Positions 22,001 through 29,087 of a DNA stretch of 40,866 nt are shown here, in pieces. This stretch comes from Hymenobacter sp. (GTDB taxonomy: Bacteria > Bacteroidota > Bacteroidia > Cytophagales > Hymenobacteraceae): contig JANXNW010000195.1 of NCBI GenBank assembly GCA_025353905.1, positions 1-40,866 on the forward strand, written 5' to 3'. Each line of letters starts with the position of its first letter. Position 1 is the first letter of the stretch. The position numbers were made by a program, and so were the translations under genes. The notes beneath the pieces were generated by a model, which saw only the letters and a list, made by a program, of their open reading frames with translations, was not told where the DNA came from and ran no database searches.

Positions 22001-23391
22001 CCATTCGTAGCATAGGCTCCCACGAGCACATCCCCAAATCCGTCACCGTTCACGTCGCCCGCTCCGCCCAGGCTCAGGCCGAAAAAGCTATTGGCCGTAT
22101 TAGCCGGGTCGGACAGGCTCACGGTGGGCGTGGTGCTCAAGCCGGACGCGCTACCCAGGTAGAGGTAGGCCGTGCCCCGGTTGGAGTTGGCCCCGTAGGC
22201 CCCGGTGAGCACGTCGCCGAAGCCGTCGCCGTTCACGTCGCCGGCCCCGGCCACGTTGAAGCTGAAAGAAACCTGGCCCGCTACCGGACTAGGCAGCGTC
22301 GCGGCGGGCGTGGTGCGCAGGCCGGCGGCGCTGCCCAGGTAGAGGTAGGCTACGCCCTGAAAGCTGCTGGCCCCAATCGCCCCGATGAGCACGTCGCCGA
22401 AACCATCGCCGTTTACGTCGCCCACGCCGGCCACGCTCCAGCCAAAACGGTCGCCGTCCTTGTTGGTCGGGTCGGTCAGGGTGGTGGCGGGCGTGGTGGC
22501 CAGCGGGTCCACGGTGAGCGGGTAGCGGGCCCCAGTGTCGTCCACGACCAAGGCCAGGCTGCGGCTGCGGGCCCCGATTCTGTTTTTGCCCAGCGCCAGG
22601 CGGGCGGGCAGGGCGCGGCCGGTAGCATCCCAGGCGCGCAGGTCGGCGTAGCGCAGCACGGTTTGGCCGGCGGCATCTTCCAGGCGCACGGCTTGCGCGC
22701 CTTCGGCTACGGGGCGCAGGTTGGTTTCGAGGGCCAGCTCGACGCGCACCGGACCGGCCGGGCCACCGGGCCGTCGGGCCAGGTAATAGTTCTGGCGCAG
22801 CCCGGCGGGCGTGTTTACGAACTCCGTGGCGAAAGCTGCCCCGTGCTGGTACCGAACGCTGGTATCAGTAGTGGCGGCCAGCGTGGGCGCGGCCACGGGC
22901 CGAAACGCCACCCGCCCGCCCCGCCCGATGCCCCGCAGTCGGAAACCCACCTGCCAGGCCGGCCGGTTAGTCGTTGAGGGCGGGGGCAGGGGCGGGGCGG
23001 AGCGCGCCCCCTGTTTTGGCTGGTTGGCAGCTGGGGCAGCTGTGAGCGTACAGGCGGCTGGCAGCAGCCGCACACCCAGGCGCTGGGCGGTATTGGTGGC
23101 CAGGCGCGGCGCGGTTGAGGCCAGATGTTCAGCCCCCAAAAAATAGGAGCGGCGGCGAACGTCGGCCCAAACCGGGGCCAGCCCGCGGGCCGATGTGTCG
23201 GCCGGCACGGGCGGAGCCACCCGCGTCGGAGCCAGTCGGGGCCAGGCGGCAGTCCGTAGCGCGATGGGCTGATGGGGGAGGGCCGGGTTGGCGGTGGTCA
23301 CGCGGGAGATGGGCGGCGGGCCGGTTGGCCGCAGGGCGCGGCCGGTCAGCAGCGCCAGCAGCAGCAAGGAGGAACAGAGCCAGTATTTCAT
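19009..23391 (-). CDS. Giant secreted FG-GAP repeat protein with T9SS sorting domain
   Basis: A 1460-residue exported protein. It starts with a signal peptide (MKYWLCSSLLLLALLTG), has an N-terminal region of about 300 residues, then 14 consecutive FG-GAP/integrin-alpha-type repeats of about 60 residues, encoded at roughly 19960-22500. Each has an F-G pair, then the calcium-loop type GDVNGDGFGDVLIGA and an AAYLYLGSAAGL strand. A fibronectin-like segment (NWATASEIDNAGFGVERS) and a T9SS type A C-terminal domain follow (LVLYPNPATGPVQVLG ... LAPGVYVVRAGQQTTKLVVK region). Fourteen blades fit two seven-bladed propellers, as in integrin alpha. It is probably a surface adhesin or glycan-binding protein; calcium binding is inferred from DxNxDG loops. 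Confidence 0.92.
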   Translation of the reverse strand: MKYWLCSSLLLLALLTGRALRPTGPPPISRVTTANPALPHQPIALRTAAWPRLAPTRVAPPVPADTSARGLAPVWADVRRRSYFLGAEHLASTAPRLATNTAQRLGVRLLPAACTLTAAPAANQPKQGARSAPPLPPPSTTNRPAWQVGFRLRGIGRGGRVAFRPVAAPTLAATTDTSVRYQHGAAFATEFVNTPAGLRQNYYLARRPGGPAGPVRVELALETNLRPVAEGAQAVRLEDAAGQTVLRYADLRAWDATGRALPARLALGKNRIGARSRSLALVVDDTGARYPLTVDPLATTPATTLTDPTNKDGDRFGWSVAGVGDVNGDGFGDVLIGAIGASSFQGVAYLYLGSAAGLRTTPAATLPSPVAGQVSFSFNVAGAGDVNGDGFGDVLTGAYGANSNRGTAYLYLGSASGLSTTPTVSLSDPANTANSFFGLSLGGAGDVNGDGFGDVLVGAYATNGQRGVAYFYLGTATGLSTTPTTTLTSPLNAADARFGLNLGTAGDVNGDGYADVVVSADGTNDDRGAAYVFLGSAAGLSSTPATTLTDPANVPEDNFGWGLAGAGDVNGDGYGDVMVGAQGTTSQGAAYLYLGSAAGLTTTPASTLTDPAATRGDLFGGSVTQAGDTNGDGYADVLIGARGTNGFQGAAYLYLGSATGLGTAVGSSAGTYQVLANPGPTGGQFGYSVAGASDVNGDGFADVLVGAYGINNLRGAAYLYLGSPGTLRVASSTSQRLNSPTTTPSGDFGLSLAGTGDVNGDGFADVLVSAPGAATAYLYLGSATGLPAAPTLSLTSPTGASGDNFGSSVAGAGDVNGDGFGDVLIGADQTSQGRGTVYLYLGSAAGLRTAPAATLPSPDGLLDGRFGGSVAGAGDVNSDGYADIVVGTTFRSTVFFYLGSAAGLPTTPTATLPSPVPGTTFFGISLNGAGDVNGDGFADVLVGAVGANTNQGAAYLFLGSATGLPTTPATTFAHPAPTGSDQFGLSVAGAGDVNGDGFADVLIGANGTDGSRGAAFVYLGSAAGLPTTPAVRLSNPDNGAGGEFGAAVAGLGDVNGDGYADVVVGARRAADVRGAAYFYLGGSGGLATTPSPLFDPAALAASDEFGIRVAGAGDVNGDGYADALVGARGTNNRLGAAYVYRGNQGDARPGGRPRLFETDLTTLLGAANRRAAEFGLGLSTRSAQGRTRARLVWEVAANGTAFSGAPLTNSVQFSGRGPWADLPVGGTELKVLVRKAGPTSRVRARLEFATASPLTAGTTSLPNGTGGVGGTARYGPWHYVTAQQLTTLNALPLPVQLVSFEARRTNAAMVQLNWATASEIDNAGFGVERSADGTRFQRLGFVRGAGTSSIGQRYAFADANGAAAYYRLAQTDADGAITYSAVRFVAGGAGAVAGLVLYPNPATGPVQVLGAASDATLRVYDALGRCVRSSAPAATLDTSGLAPGVYVVRAGQQTTKLVVK

Positions 23392-23684
23392 GAGGAAAAG
23401 GAGATGTGGTGGACCAACGTACTCGGTGGGTTCATTGAATACGTAAAGCTCTGACAGCGCGCATATTTTCGCAAGTATGGCTCCGTTTTGCAGTTGCTTT
23501 TTTGCCATCTTTAGCCCAGAGCGGCCTAACGCAGCCCTGAACAGGGCATCCGGCAGCCTGAACCGACTCCCGCTATGTCCCAATCCATACTTTGGGACGA
23601 CCCAAACCAGCATTTGGAGCGCCGGACGCAGCGGGGTGGGGGACCTTTGTCACCTCGTTTCACCCTTTCAAACCCCCAATTCCC
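23392..23684. other. Divergent intergenic region, no gene seen
   Basis: The 293 bases between the FG-GAP gene and the divergent lipoprotein gene hold no convincing gene. Two small hairpins are visible: CCCTG-AA-CAGGG at 23535-23546 and GTCCCAA...TTGGGAC at 23577-23598. A near-consensus -7 box, GACCTTTG (one mismatch to TAnnTTTG), at 23642-23649 could serve the lipoprotein gene. It must also contain the promoter of the FG-GAP gene, which I cannot place. Confidence 0.5.
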
Positions 23685-24050
23685 ATGCGGACCTATCTCA
23701 TCGTCACCCTGCTGACCTGCCTCGCCCTGCTGGGGTCCTGTGGCGTAACTTCTGACCTGCGTATCGAAACGGGCAAGCAGTTCGTGCTGGGCGGCTCGCA
23801 GCGCGGGGCTTTCCGAGTAGCGGCCCGCAACAGCGGCTCGGTGCCGGTGAGCGTGGCCGAGCGGCGGCCCGATGGCACTATCGAGGAGCGTGGCCGTCTC
23901 GAACCCGGTGGCCGCGCCGAGCTGGCTTTCGGAGCCGGCTCGGCGGCGCTCGTCCGCAACCTGGGCGAGCGCGATGCCGAGCTGCACTGCGAAATCAAAG
24001 GCGATGCGTCGTTTGGCATGGGTATGGGCTACGAGGTGCTGAAGAAATAG
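23685..24050 (+). CDS. Small lipoprotein, function unknown
   Basis: A 121-residue protein with signal peptide MRTYLIVTLLTCLALLGSC; the lipobox LGSC predicts a lipidated mature N-terminus. The mature part of about 100 residues is rich in beta strands and arginine (FRVAARNSGSVPVSVAERR, AELAFGAGSAALVRNL) and ends with GMGYEVLKK. It is not a family I can name. It is transcribed away from the FG-GAP gene and is followed by nearly 300 non-coding bases. A candidate promoter box (GACCTTTG) lies 35 bases upstream. Confidence 0.75.
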   Translation: MRTYLIVTLLTCLALLGSCGVTSDLRIETGKQFVLGGSQRGAFRVAARNSGSVPVSVAERRPDGTIEERGRLEPGGRAELAFGAGSAALVRNLGERDAELHCEIKGDASFGMGMGYEVLKK

Positions 24051-24364
24051 CCGACGCGGTCCGTAACGTTTCGGCCCGGTGCCGGTAAGGAAGGGTGCGG
24101 AGCTGAGCGGTTGGCCGCCGCCGGCCCGGCGGCTACGTGGGCACCGGTTGCTGTTGCTCCAGCAGTGCCTTTTCACCCCATCCCTTTCCCCCCAACGCTG
24201 CTGCGCATGGGTCTTGCTAGGGCGAAGGACTGGTGGTTACGGGACGGCCGTCCGCTATTGGACGGTGCCGGCAGCCACTCGCCGCCGCTCCTTGCCACCG
24301 GGCGAAAGGCCCTGAATCGGGGTGCCCCGCCCGCTATTTTTGCCCCATGCTCTTCCCCAGCGCC
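24051..24364. other. Intergenic region upstream of the histidine kinase
   Basis: About 300 bases with no convincing gene. They hold a GC-rich hairpin GCCGCCG-GCC-CGGCGGC at 24117-24133, a small hairpin CCGTCC-GCTATT-GGACGG at 24248-24265, and the promoter box listed separately. Open frames that cross it lack family similarity and are treated as accidental. Confidence 0.5.
24335..24342 (+). promoter_or_regulatory. -7 box of the histidine kinase operon
   Basis: TATTTTTG matches the Bacteroidota -7 consensus TAnnTTTG exactly. No clear TTG stands at the -33 position. Only four bases separate it from the first possible ATG (24347), so transcription would start almost at that ATG; the next ATG at 24365 would have a leader of roughly 20 bases. 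Confidence 0.55.
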
Positions 24365-25612
24365 ATGAGAAACACCTTCACCCTGCCTGCGCCGACCGCC
24401 CCGCCGCTGGGCCGGGCAGCGGGTTCCGGCGCGGCCACGGGCTCGCGTTTGCTCGGTGCCGCCGAGGTGCCGCTGCTGCCGCGCATCACGGCGGCCGGAC
24501 TGCTTTTCTGGGGGCTGTATTACGTGGCGTTTGGGGTGTTCTACGCCGGCTCCATTGCCTATGCCGCGCAGGATTACCAGCCCAACTCCTTTCTTCACTA
24601 CCTCTGGCGGGTGCTGCTCATCGACTACCCGCTAAAAGCGCTGTGGACGCTGTCGGTGTGGTGGCTGCTGTTTCGGGGCCCGCTCCGGCGGGTGCGGCTG
24701 CCGTTGCGGCTGCTGAGCCACGCCGGGCTGGGGCCGCTGTGGGTGCTGGCCTGGTTTAGCAGCTACTACGCGGTGCTGGGCTGGCTGGGCCAGGGCGGCA
24801 TTAACGGCTCGGGCCGCATTTGGGACGTGTACATTTCGGCCCTGTTTTACGGCCTGCAATTCGGAGTGCTGCACGCCATTGGCTTCGGCCAACTGCTGCG
24901 GCAGCGCAGCGACCTGGAGCACGCCCTGCGCGAACGGGCCCACCACGGCGAGCTGGCGGTGCTGAAGGCCCAAATCAACCCGCATTTTCTCTTCAACACC
25001 CTCAATTCCATCAGCGCCTCCGTGCCGCCGGAGCTGGAGCGCACCCGCGAGCTGATTGCCCAACTGGCGCACACGTTCCGGTTTGCCCTGGCCGCCTCGC
25101 GCCACGAAATGCTGCCGCTGGGCGACGAGCTGGCGTTTCTCCGGGACTACCTGGCGCTGGAGCAGGCCCGTTTTGGTGCCCGCCTGCAAATCAAGTTTGT
25201 GGTCGATGACGGCCTGCTGGCCCAACTCTTGCCGCCCATGCTGGTGCAGCCGTTGGTGGAAAACGCCGTGCGCCACGGCATCGCCCCAAAAGTGGCGGGC
25301 GGCTGCCTCACGGTGACGGCCGTGCCCGACGGCCCGGCCGCCCTGCGCGTCACCGTGGCCGACACGGGCGTGGGCAGCCCCTGCCCGGCGGCGCTCTTGG
25401 TCGGGGCGGGTGGCCTGGGCCTGCGCAACACCCACGCGCGCTTGCTGGCGCTGGGCAGCCCGGGGTTGGAAATCAGCGCCAACGAACCGGATGGCCTGCG
25501 GGTGAGCTGGCGGCTGCCCCTGCGGCCGGCACCGGCGGGGCTTTCCGCGCCGCAACCGGGTAACCAACCGAGCCACCAACCGGGTAACCAACTGAAATCG
25601 GCGCGACCATGA
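24365..25612 (+). CDS. LytS/YehU-type sensor histidine kinase
   Basis: A membrane sensor kinase of about 415 residues. The N-terminal half has four membrane helices (for example AAGLLFWGLYYVAFGVFYAG and PLWVLAWFSSYYAVLGWLG). The kinase part has the His_kinase motif AQINPHFLFNTLN, with the phospho-accepting histidine near residue 207, then MLVQPLVENAVRHGI (N-box), VTVADTGVG and GGLGLRNTHARL (G-boxes). It should phosphorylate the next gene's product, whose ATG overlaps its stop (ATGA). The C-terminus ends in a repetitive QPGNQPSHQPGNQ encoded by a 16-base direct repeat (25553-25568 and 25577-25592). ATG 24347 is an alternative start. Confidence 0.9.
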   Translation: MRNTFTLPAPTAPPLGRAAGSGAATGSRLLGAAEVPLLPRITAAGLLFWGLYYVAFGVFYAGSIAYAAQDYQPNSFLHYLWRVLLIDYPLKALWTLSVWWLLFRGPLRRVRLPLRLLSHAGLGPLWVLAWFSSYYAVLGWLGQGGINGSGRIWDVYISALFYGLQFGVLHAIGFGQLLRQRSDLEHALRERAHHGELAVLKAQINPHFLFNTLNSISASVPPELERTRELIAQLAHTFRFALAASRHEMLPLGDELAFLRDYLALEQARFGARLQIKFVVDDGLLAQLLPPMLVQPLVENAVRHGIAPKVAGGCLTVTAVPDGPAALRVTVADTGVGSPCPAALLVGAGGLGLRNTHARLLALGSPGLEISANEPDGLRVSWRLPLRPAPAGLSAPQPGNQPSHQPGNQLKSARP

Positions 25613-26355
25613 CGACCCTTATCATCGACGACGAAGCCCCGGCCCGCCTGATTGTGCGGCAATACCTGGCTGATTTTCCGCAGCTGCGGGTGCTGGCCGA
25701 GTGCGCGGACGGCGCGACGGCGCTGGCTGCCATCCGCCAGTACCGGCCCGACCTAGTATTTCTCGATATTCAGATGCCCGGCCTCACGGGGTTTGAGGTG
25801 TTGGCGCAGCTCACGGAGCTGCCCCGCGTCATTTTCTCCACGGCCCATCAGCAGTTCGCCCTGGATGCTTTCGCGGCCGGTGCCGTCGACTACTTGCTCA
25901 AACCCTACGACCGGGCGCGGTTCCGGCAAGCGGTGGAGCGGGTCCTGAGCCAACCTGCGGCGGTCGATGGGGCCCTGGAACGCCTGCTGCAGCGCCTGGA
26001 CGAAACCAGCGCAGTGGCGCCCGCGGCGTATCCGCGGCAGTTGTTCGTGCCCCACGGCGGGCGGCTGGTAGCGGTGGCCGTCGCCGACATCCGGTTTGTG
26101 GAGGCTGCCGGCGACTACGCCACGCTGCACACCGCCAACGGTCAGTTTTTCAGTAATCTGGGCCTGGGGCAGCTCGGGCAACGCCTCGACCCGCAGCGGT
26201 TTCTGCGCATTCACCGCTCGGTGCTGGTGGCCCTGGATGCCGTGTGCGACCTGGAGCGCGACGGCAGCGGGGGCTACTACGCGACGCTGGCCGGCGGCCG
26301 GGTGGTGCGCGTGAGCCGGGGCTACGCCGATGCGGTGCGGCCCTTGCTGGGCTGA
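25609..26355 (+). CDS. LytTR-family response regulator
   Basis: A 248-residue regulator: a receiver domain with the acidic pair D7-D8, phospho-acceptor D53 in FLDIQMPG, the conserved ST in FSTAHQ and the lysine in LLKPYD; then a LytTR DNA-binding domain from about residue 140 (FVEAAGDYATLHTANGQFF ... FLRIHRSVLVAL). It is the partner of the kinase with which it overlaps by four bases. LytTR regulators bind paired direct repeats upstream of a small number of target genes; the outer-membrane receptor 56 bases downstream is a plausible target or simply the third gene of the operon. Confidence 0.93.
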   Translation: MTTLIIDDEAPARLIVRQYLADFPQLRVLAECADGATALAAIRQYRPDLVFLDIQMPGLTGFEVLAQLTELPRVIFSTAHQQFALDAFAAGAVDYLLKPYDRARFRQAVERVLSQPAAVDGALERLLQRLDETSAVAPAAYPRQLFVPHGGRLVAVAVADIRFVEAAGDYATLHTANGQFFSNLGLGQLGQRLDPQRFLRIHRSVLVALDAVCDLERDGSGGYYATLAGGRVVRVSRGYADAVRPLLG

Positions 26356-26411
26356 GCCGGGCAGCGACGCAAGTAAGACACCTTTTTTTGCCACTCTTTC
26401 CTGATGCAGTT

Positions 26412-28988
26412 ATGACTTTCCATTGCTTCCGCTACGGCTGGCTGCTGGCCGCATTCGCCCTGAGCCGCCCCGCCCTAGCCCAAACGCCGACGGTGCTGCC
26501 CGGCGCTCCCGCCGCCCCGGCCCCGACCGGCTCCGTGACGGGCGTGGTGCTCGACTCGCTTACCCGCCAGCCGGTGGCCTACGCCACGGTGGTGCTGCTG
26601 CCGGCCGAGGCGAAGGCCGATGCCAAGCCTATTACCGGCGTGGCGGCCGACGACCAGGGACATTTTACGATGACCAAGCTCGCGGCGGGCAATTTCCGCT
26701 TGCGGGCCTCGTACGTGGGCTACGGTAGCCGGACGCGGGCCGTGACCGTGACGACCGGGGCCACCGATGCGGGCCGACTGCTGCTGCCGGCTATGGCCAC
26801 CGCCCTGGCCGAAGCCGTGGTGGTGGGCCAGAAACCGGTGGTGGAAGTCAAGCCCGACCGGCTCGTGTATAACGCCGACCAGGACGCGGGCAACGCCGGG
26901 GGCACGGCCCAGGACGTGCTGCGCAAAACCCCGCTGCTGGCCGTCGATGGCGAAGGCAACGTAAAGATGCGCGGCTCGGCTAATTTTAAGGTGCTCATCA
27001 ACGACAAGCCCTCGCCCCGGCTGGCCTCCAACCTGGCCGAAGCGCTCAAGAGCATTCCGGCCGAGCAGATTCTACGCGTGGAAGTCATCACGACACCGCC
27101 CGCCAAGTACGACGGCGAGGGCACGGCCGGCATCATTAACATCGTGCTCAAGAAAGGCACCAACCAGGGCCTGAACGGCAGCGTGAGCGTGAGCAGCGGC
27201 AACCGCAACTCGAACCTGAACACGAGCTTCAACTTCCGCCAGGGCAAGGTCAATTTCACGTCGTCGGCGGGCGGCGGGGCCTGGTACAACCCCGGCCAGA
27301 TTCTGGCCGAGCGCCGCACGTTTAACGAGCTAGGGCAGCTGCGCAATACGCTGACCCAGGACGCGGGCGTGACCAACCGCGGTGGCTGGGGCTACGCCAA
27401 CGTGGGCGTGGACTACGACCCGAAAGAGCACCACGCGCTCTCACTCGCGCTGGGGGCCGACGGCTACGGCGGCGAAAGCCTCAACGGCCTGCGCAACCGG
27501 CTCACCGCCTTCGACGGCAGCGCGAACCAGCTCTTTTTCCGCGACCAGCGCAGCGTCTTCAATGGCGTCAATCTCAACGCGACGGGCACCTACACGCGCA
27601 CTTTCGCCGGGGTGGCTCGCAAGGAGTGGACCGTGCTGAGCCAGTACGCCCACAACGACGGGCTGTTCGGCTACGATTTTGCCCAATACAATGGCCTCGA
27701 CAGCCCGCTCGTAGCGGCGCTGGCCAACTCGCGCGAGCGCAGCCGGGGCCGGACGCCCGGCTCGGAACTCACGCTGCAAACCGACCTCACCCAGCCTTTC
27801 GGCGAGAAGCGGACGCTGGAAATGGGCCTGAAAGGCATATTCCGGCGCACCAGCTCCGTCGCGTCAGTGGACGGCACCTCGGCCGTGGGCGGCGAGTTGG
27901 GTACGCTCACGGGCCGGGGCACGGACTTCGCCTACGCCCAGGACGTACAGTCGGCCTACGGCACGTACTCGTTTCCGGTGGGCAAAAAGGTGTCGGCCAG
28001 CCTCGGCTCACGGCTGGAGCGCACCGGCATTGCGGCTGATTTCCGGACCACCAACACGCCTTTCCCAGACCGCGCCTACCTGACGTGGCTGCCCAACGGT
28101 AGCGCGCAGTACAAAATCAGCGAAGCGAGCAGCCTGCGCCTAGCCTATTCGCGGCGCATCACCCGGCCGTTCATTGATTTTCTGAATCCGTTCGTGGACC
28201 GCTCCAACCCGCTCAACATCACCTTCGGCAACCCCGACCTCGACCCCGAGCTAACCCACTCGGCGGAGCTGAGCTACAACACGGCCATCAAAACGAGTAC
28301 GCTCAACGCCGGCCTCTCGGTGCGCTACACCGGCAACGCGATTGAGAGCATTCGCTTCAGTACCACCGACCCGGCGGCGCCGCTGCCGGCCGGCGTGCTC
28401 CCCGACCCGGCCGTGACCATCCAGACCTTTGGCAACGTGGCGGCCAACACGTTCTACCAGCTCAATATTTCCGGCTCGGTCAAATTCAACCCGAGCTGGA
28501 GCCTGAGCGGCGGTCCCGACGTGCAGTACGTCGTGCGGCGCTCGTCGGCGCTGGGCACTACCCGCCAGGGCTTCACCGCCAACCTGAACCTGAACACGAG
28601 CTACAAGCTCAAGAAAGGCTGGACCGTGCAGGGCTTCGTGTATTCGGGCCTGCGCACGATTGAGGTGCAAGGCTTCGGCGGGGCCAACCTCTACTATCAG
28701 ATGGGGGCGAAGAAAACCTTCTGGCAGGAAAAAGCCGACCTCACCCTCAATTTCAGCTCGCCTTTCAATCAGTTCTGGCCCTACACCAGCACCACTAACG
28801 CCCTGCGAACCGAGCCGGGCCAGCGTGCCACGCCGCTCTTCGACGAGACGTACACCTACCGCGCTTTCATGCAGGGCTTCCGGTTTAATTTCAGCTACCG
28901 ATTCGGCCAGAGTGGCCCCGGCAAGCAGCGCAAAGGCGTCAGCAACGACGACCAGAAAAGCGGCGCCAGCAAACAAGGCGGGGGTTGA
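26412..28988 (+). CDS. Outer-membrane beta-barrel receptor, TonB-dependent type
   Basis: An 858-residue outer-membrane protein. A signal peptide (WLLAAFALSRPALAQ) leads into a CarboxypepD_reg-like domain (GSVTGVVLDSLTRQPVAYAT ... YVGYGSRTRAV), a plug-like domain (AQDVLRKTPLLAVDGEGNV, IPAEQILRVEVITTPPAKYD, AGIINIVLKKG) and a barrel of the OMP_b-brl_3 type that ends in aromatic strands. Such proteins import or bind siderophores, peptides or glycans; the substrate cannot be read. It follows the two-component pair on the same strand. The stop TGA is the first triplet of an inverted-repeat arm shared with the convergent T9SS gene. A basic tail (GKQRKGVSNDDQKSG) after the last strand is unusual for a barrel. 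Confidence 0.88.
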   Translation: MTFHCFRYGWLLAAFALSRPALAQTPTVLPGAPAAPAPTGSVTGVVLDSLTRQPVAYATVVLLPAEAKADAKPITGVAADDQGHFTMTKLAAGNFRLRASYVGYGSRTRAVTVTTGATDAGRLLLPAMATALAEAVVVGQKPVVEVKPDRLVYNADQDAGNAGGTAQDVLRKTPLLAVDGEGNVKMRGSANFKVLINDKPSPRLASNLAEALKSIPAEQILRVEVITTPPAKYDGEGTAGIINIVLKKGTNQGLNGSVSVSSGNRNSNLNTSFNFRQGKVNFTSSAGGGAWYNPGQILAERRTFNELGQLRNTLTQDAGVTNRGGWGYANVGVDYDPKEHHALSLALGADGYGGESLNGLRNRLTAFDGSANQLFFRDQRSVFNGVNLNATGTYTRTFAGVARKEWTVLSQYAHNDGLFGYDFAQYNGLDSPLVAALANSRERSRGRTPGSELTLQTDLTQPFGEKRTLEMGLKGIFRRTSSVASVDGTSAVGGELGTLTGRGTDFAYAQDVQSAYGTYSFPVGKKVSASLGSRLERTGIAADFRTTNTPFPDRAYLTWLPNGSAQYKISEASSLRLAYSRRITRPFIDFLNPFVDRSNPLNITFGNPDLDPELTHSAELSYNTAIKTSTLNAGLSVRYTGNAIESIRFSTTDPAAPLPAGVLPDPAVTIQTFGNVAANTFYQLNISGSVKFNPSWSLSGGPDVQYVVRRSSALGTTRQGFTANLNLNTSYKLKKGWTVQGFVYSGLRTIEVQGFGGANLYYQMGAKKTFWQEKADLTLNFSSPFNQFWPYTSTTNALRTEPGQRATPLFDETYTYRAFMQGFRFNFSYRFGQSGPGKQRKGVSNDDQKSGASKQGGG

Positions 28989-29087
28989 GTTTACTAGGAC
29001 ATGAGAATTTGGGAAGTGAGATGTGAAACTATCGTCTAGTAAATTCTCATATCTCACTTCCCAAATTCTCATGTCTCACTAAACTTA
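28986..29087. repeat. Inverted repeat carrying both stop codons of convergent genes
   Basis: TGAGTTTACTAGGACATGAG at 28986 and following is matched by the reverse complement of the sequence ending at 29087, which reads TAAGTTTAGTGAGACATGAG. About 38 of 43 positions match, with a core of GACATGAGAATTTGGGAAGT identical in both arms. The TGA of the receptor gene and the TAA of the T9SS gene lie at the same position of the two arms. The GACATGAGA word is shared with the 11670-11857 repeat. Confidence 0.9.

Noticed and set aside
20905-22977. A 690-codon open frame on the plus strand opposite the FG-GAP gene
   Set aside because: It is a repetitive antisense shadow of the 14 repeats (recurring GEAVAVHVAGPG-like peptides) in high-GC DNA; the minus-strand frame has signal peptide, known repeats and a sorting tail.
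24111-24136. A further GTAG-headed REP on the minus strand
   Set aside because: The hairpin has 6-3-6 geometry and a plain GC-rich palindrome (GCCGCCG/CGGCGGC), so it does not fit the 8-4-8 design.
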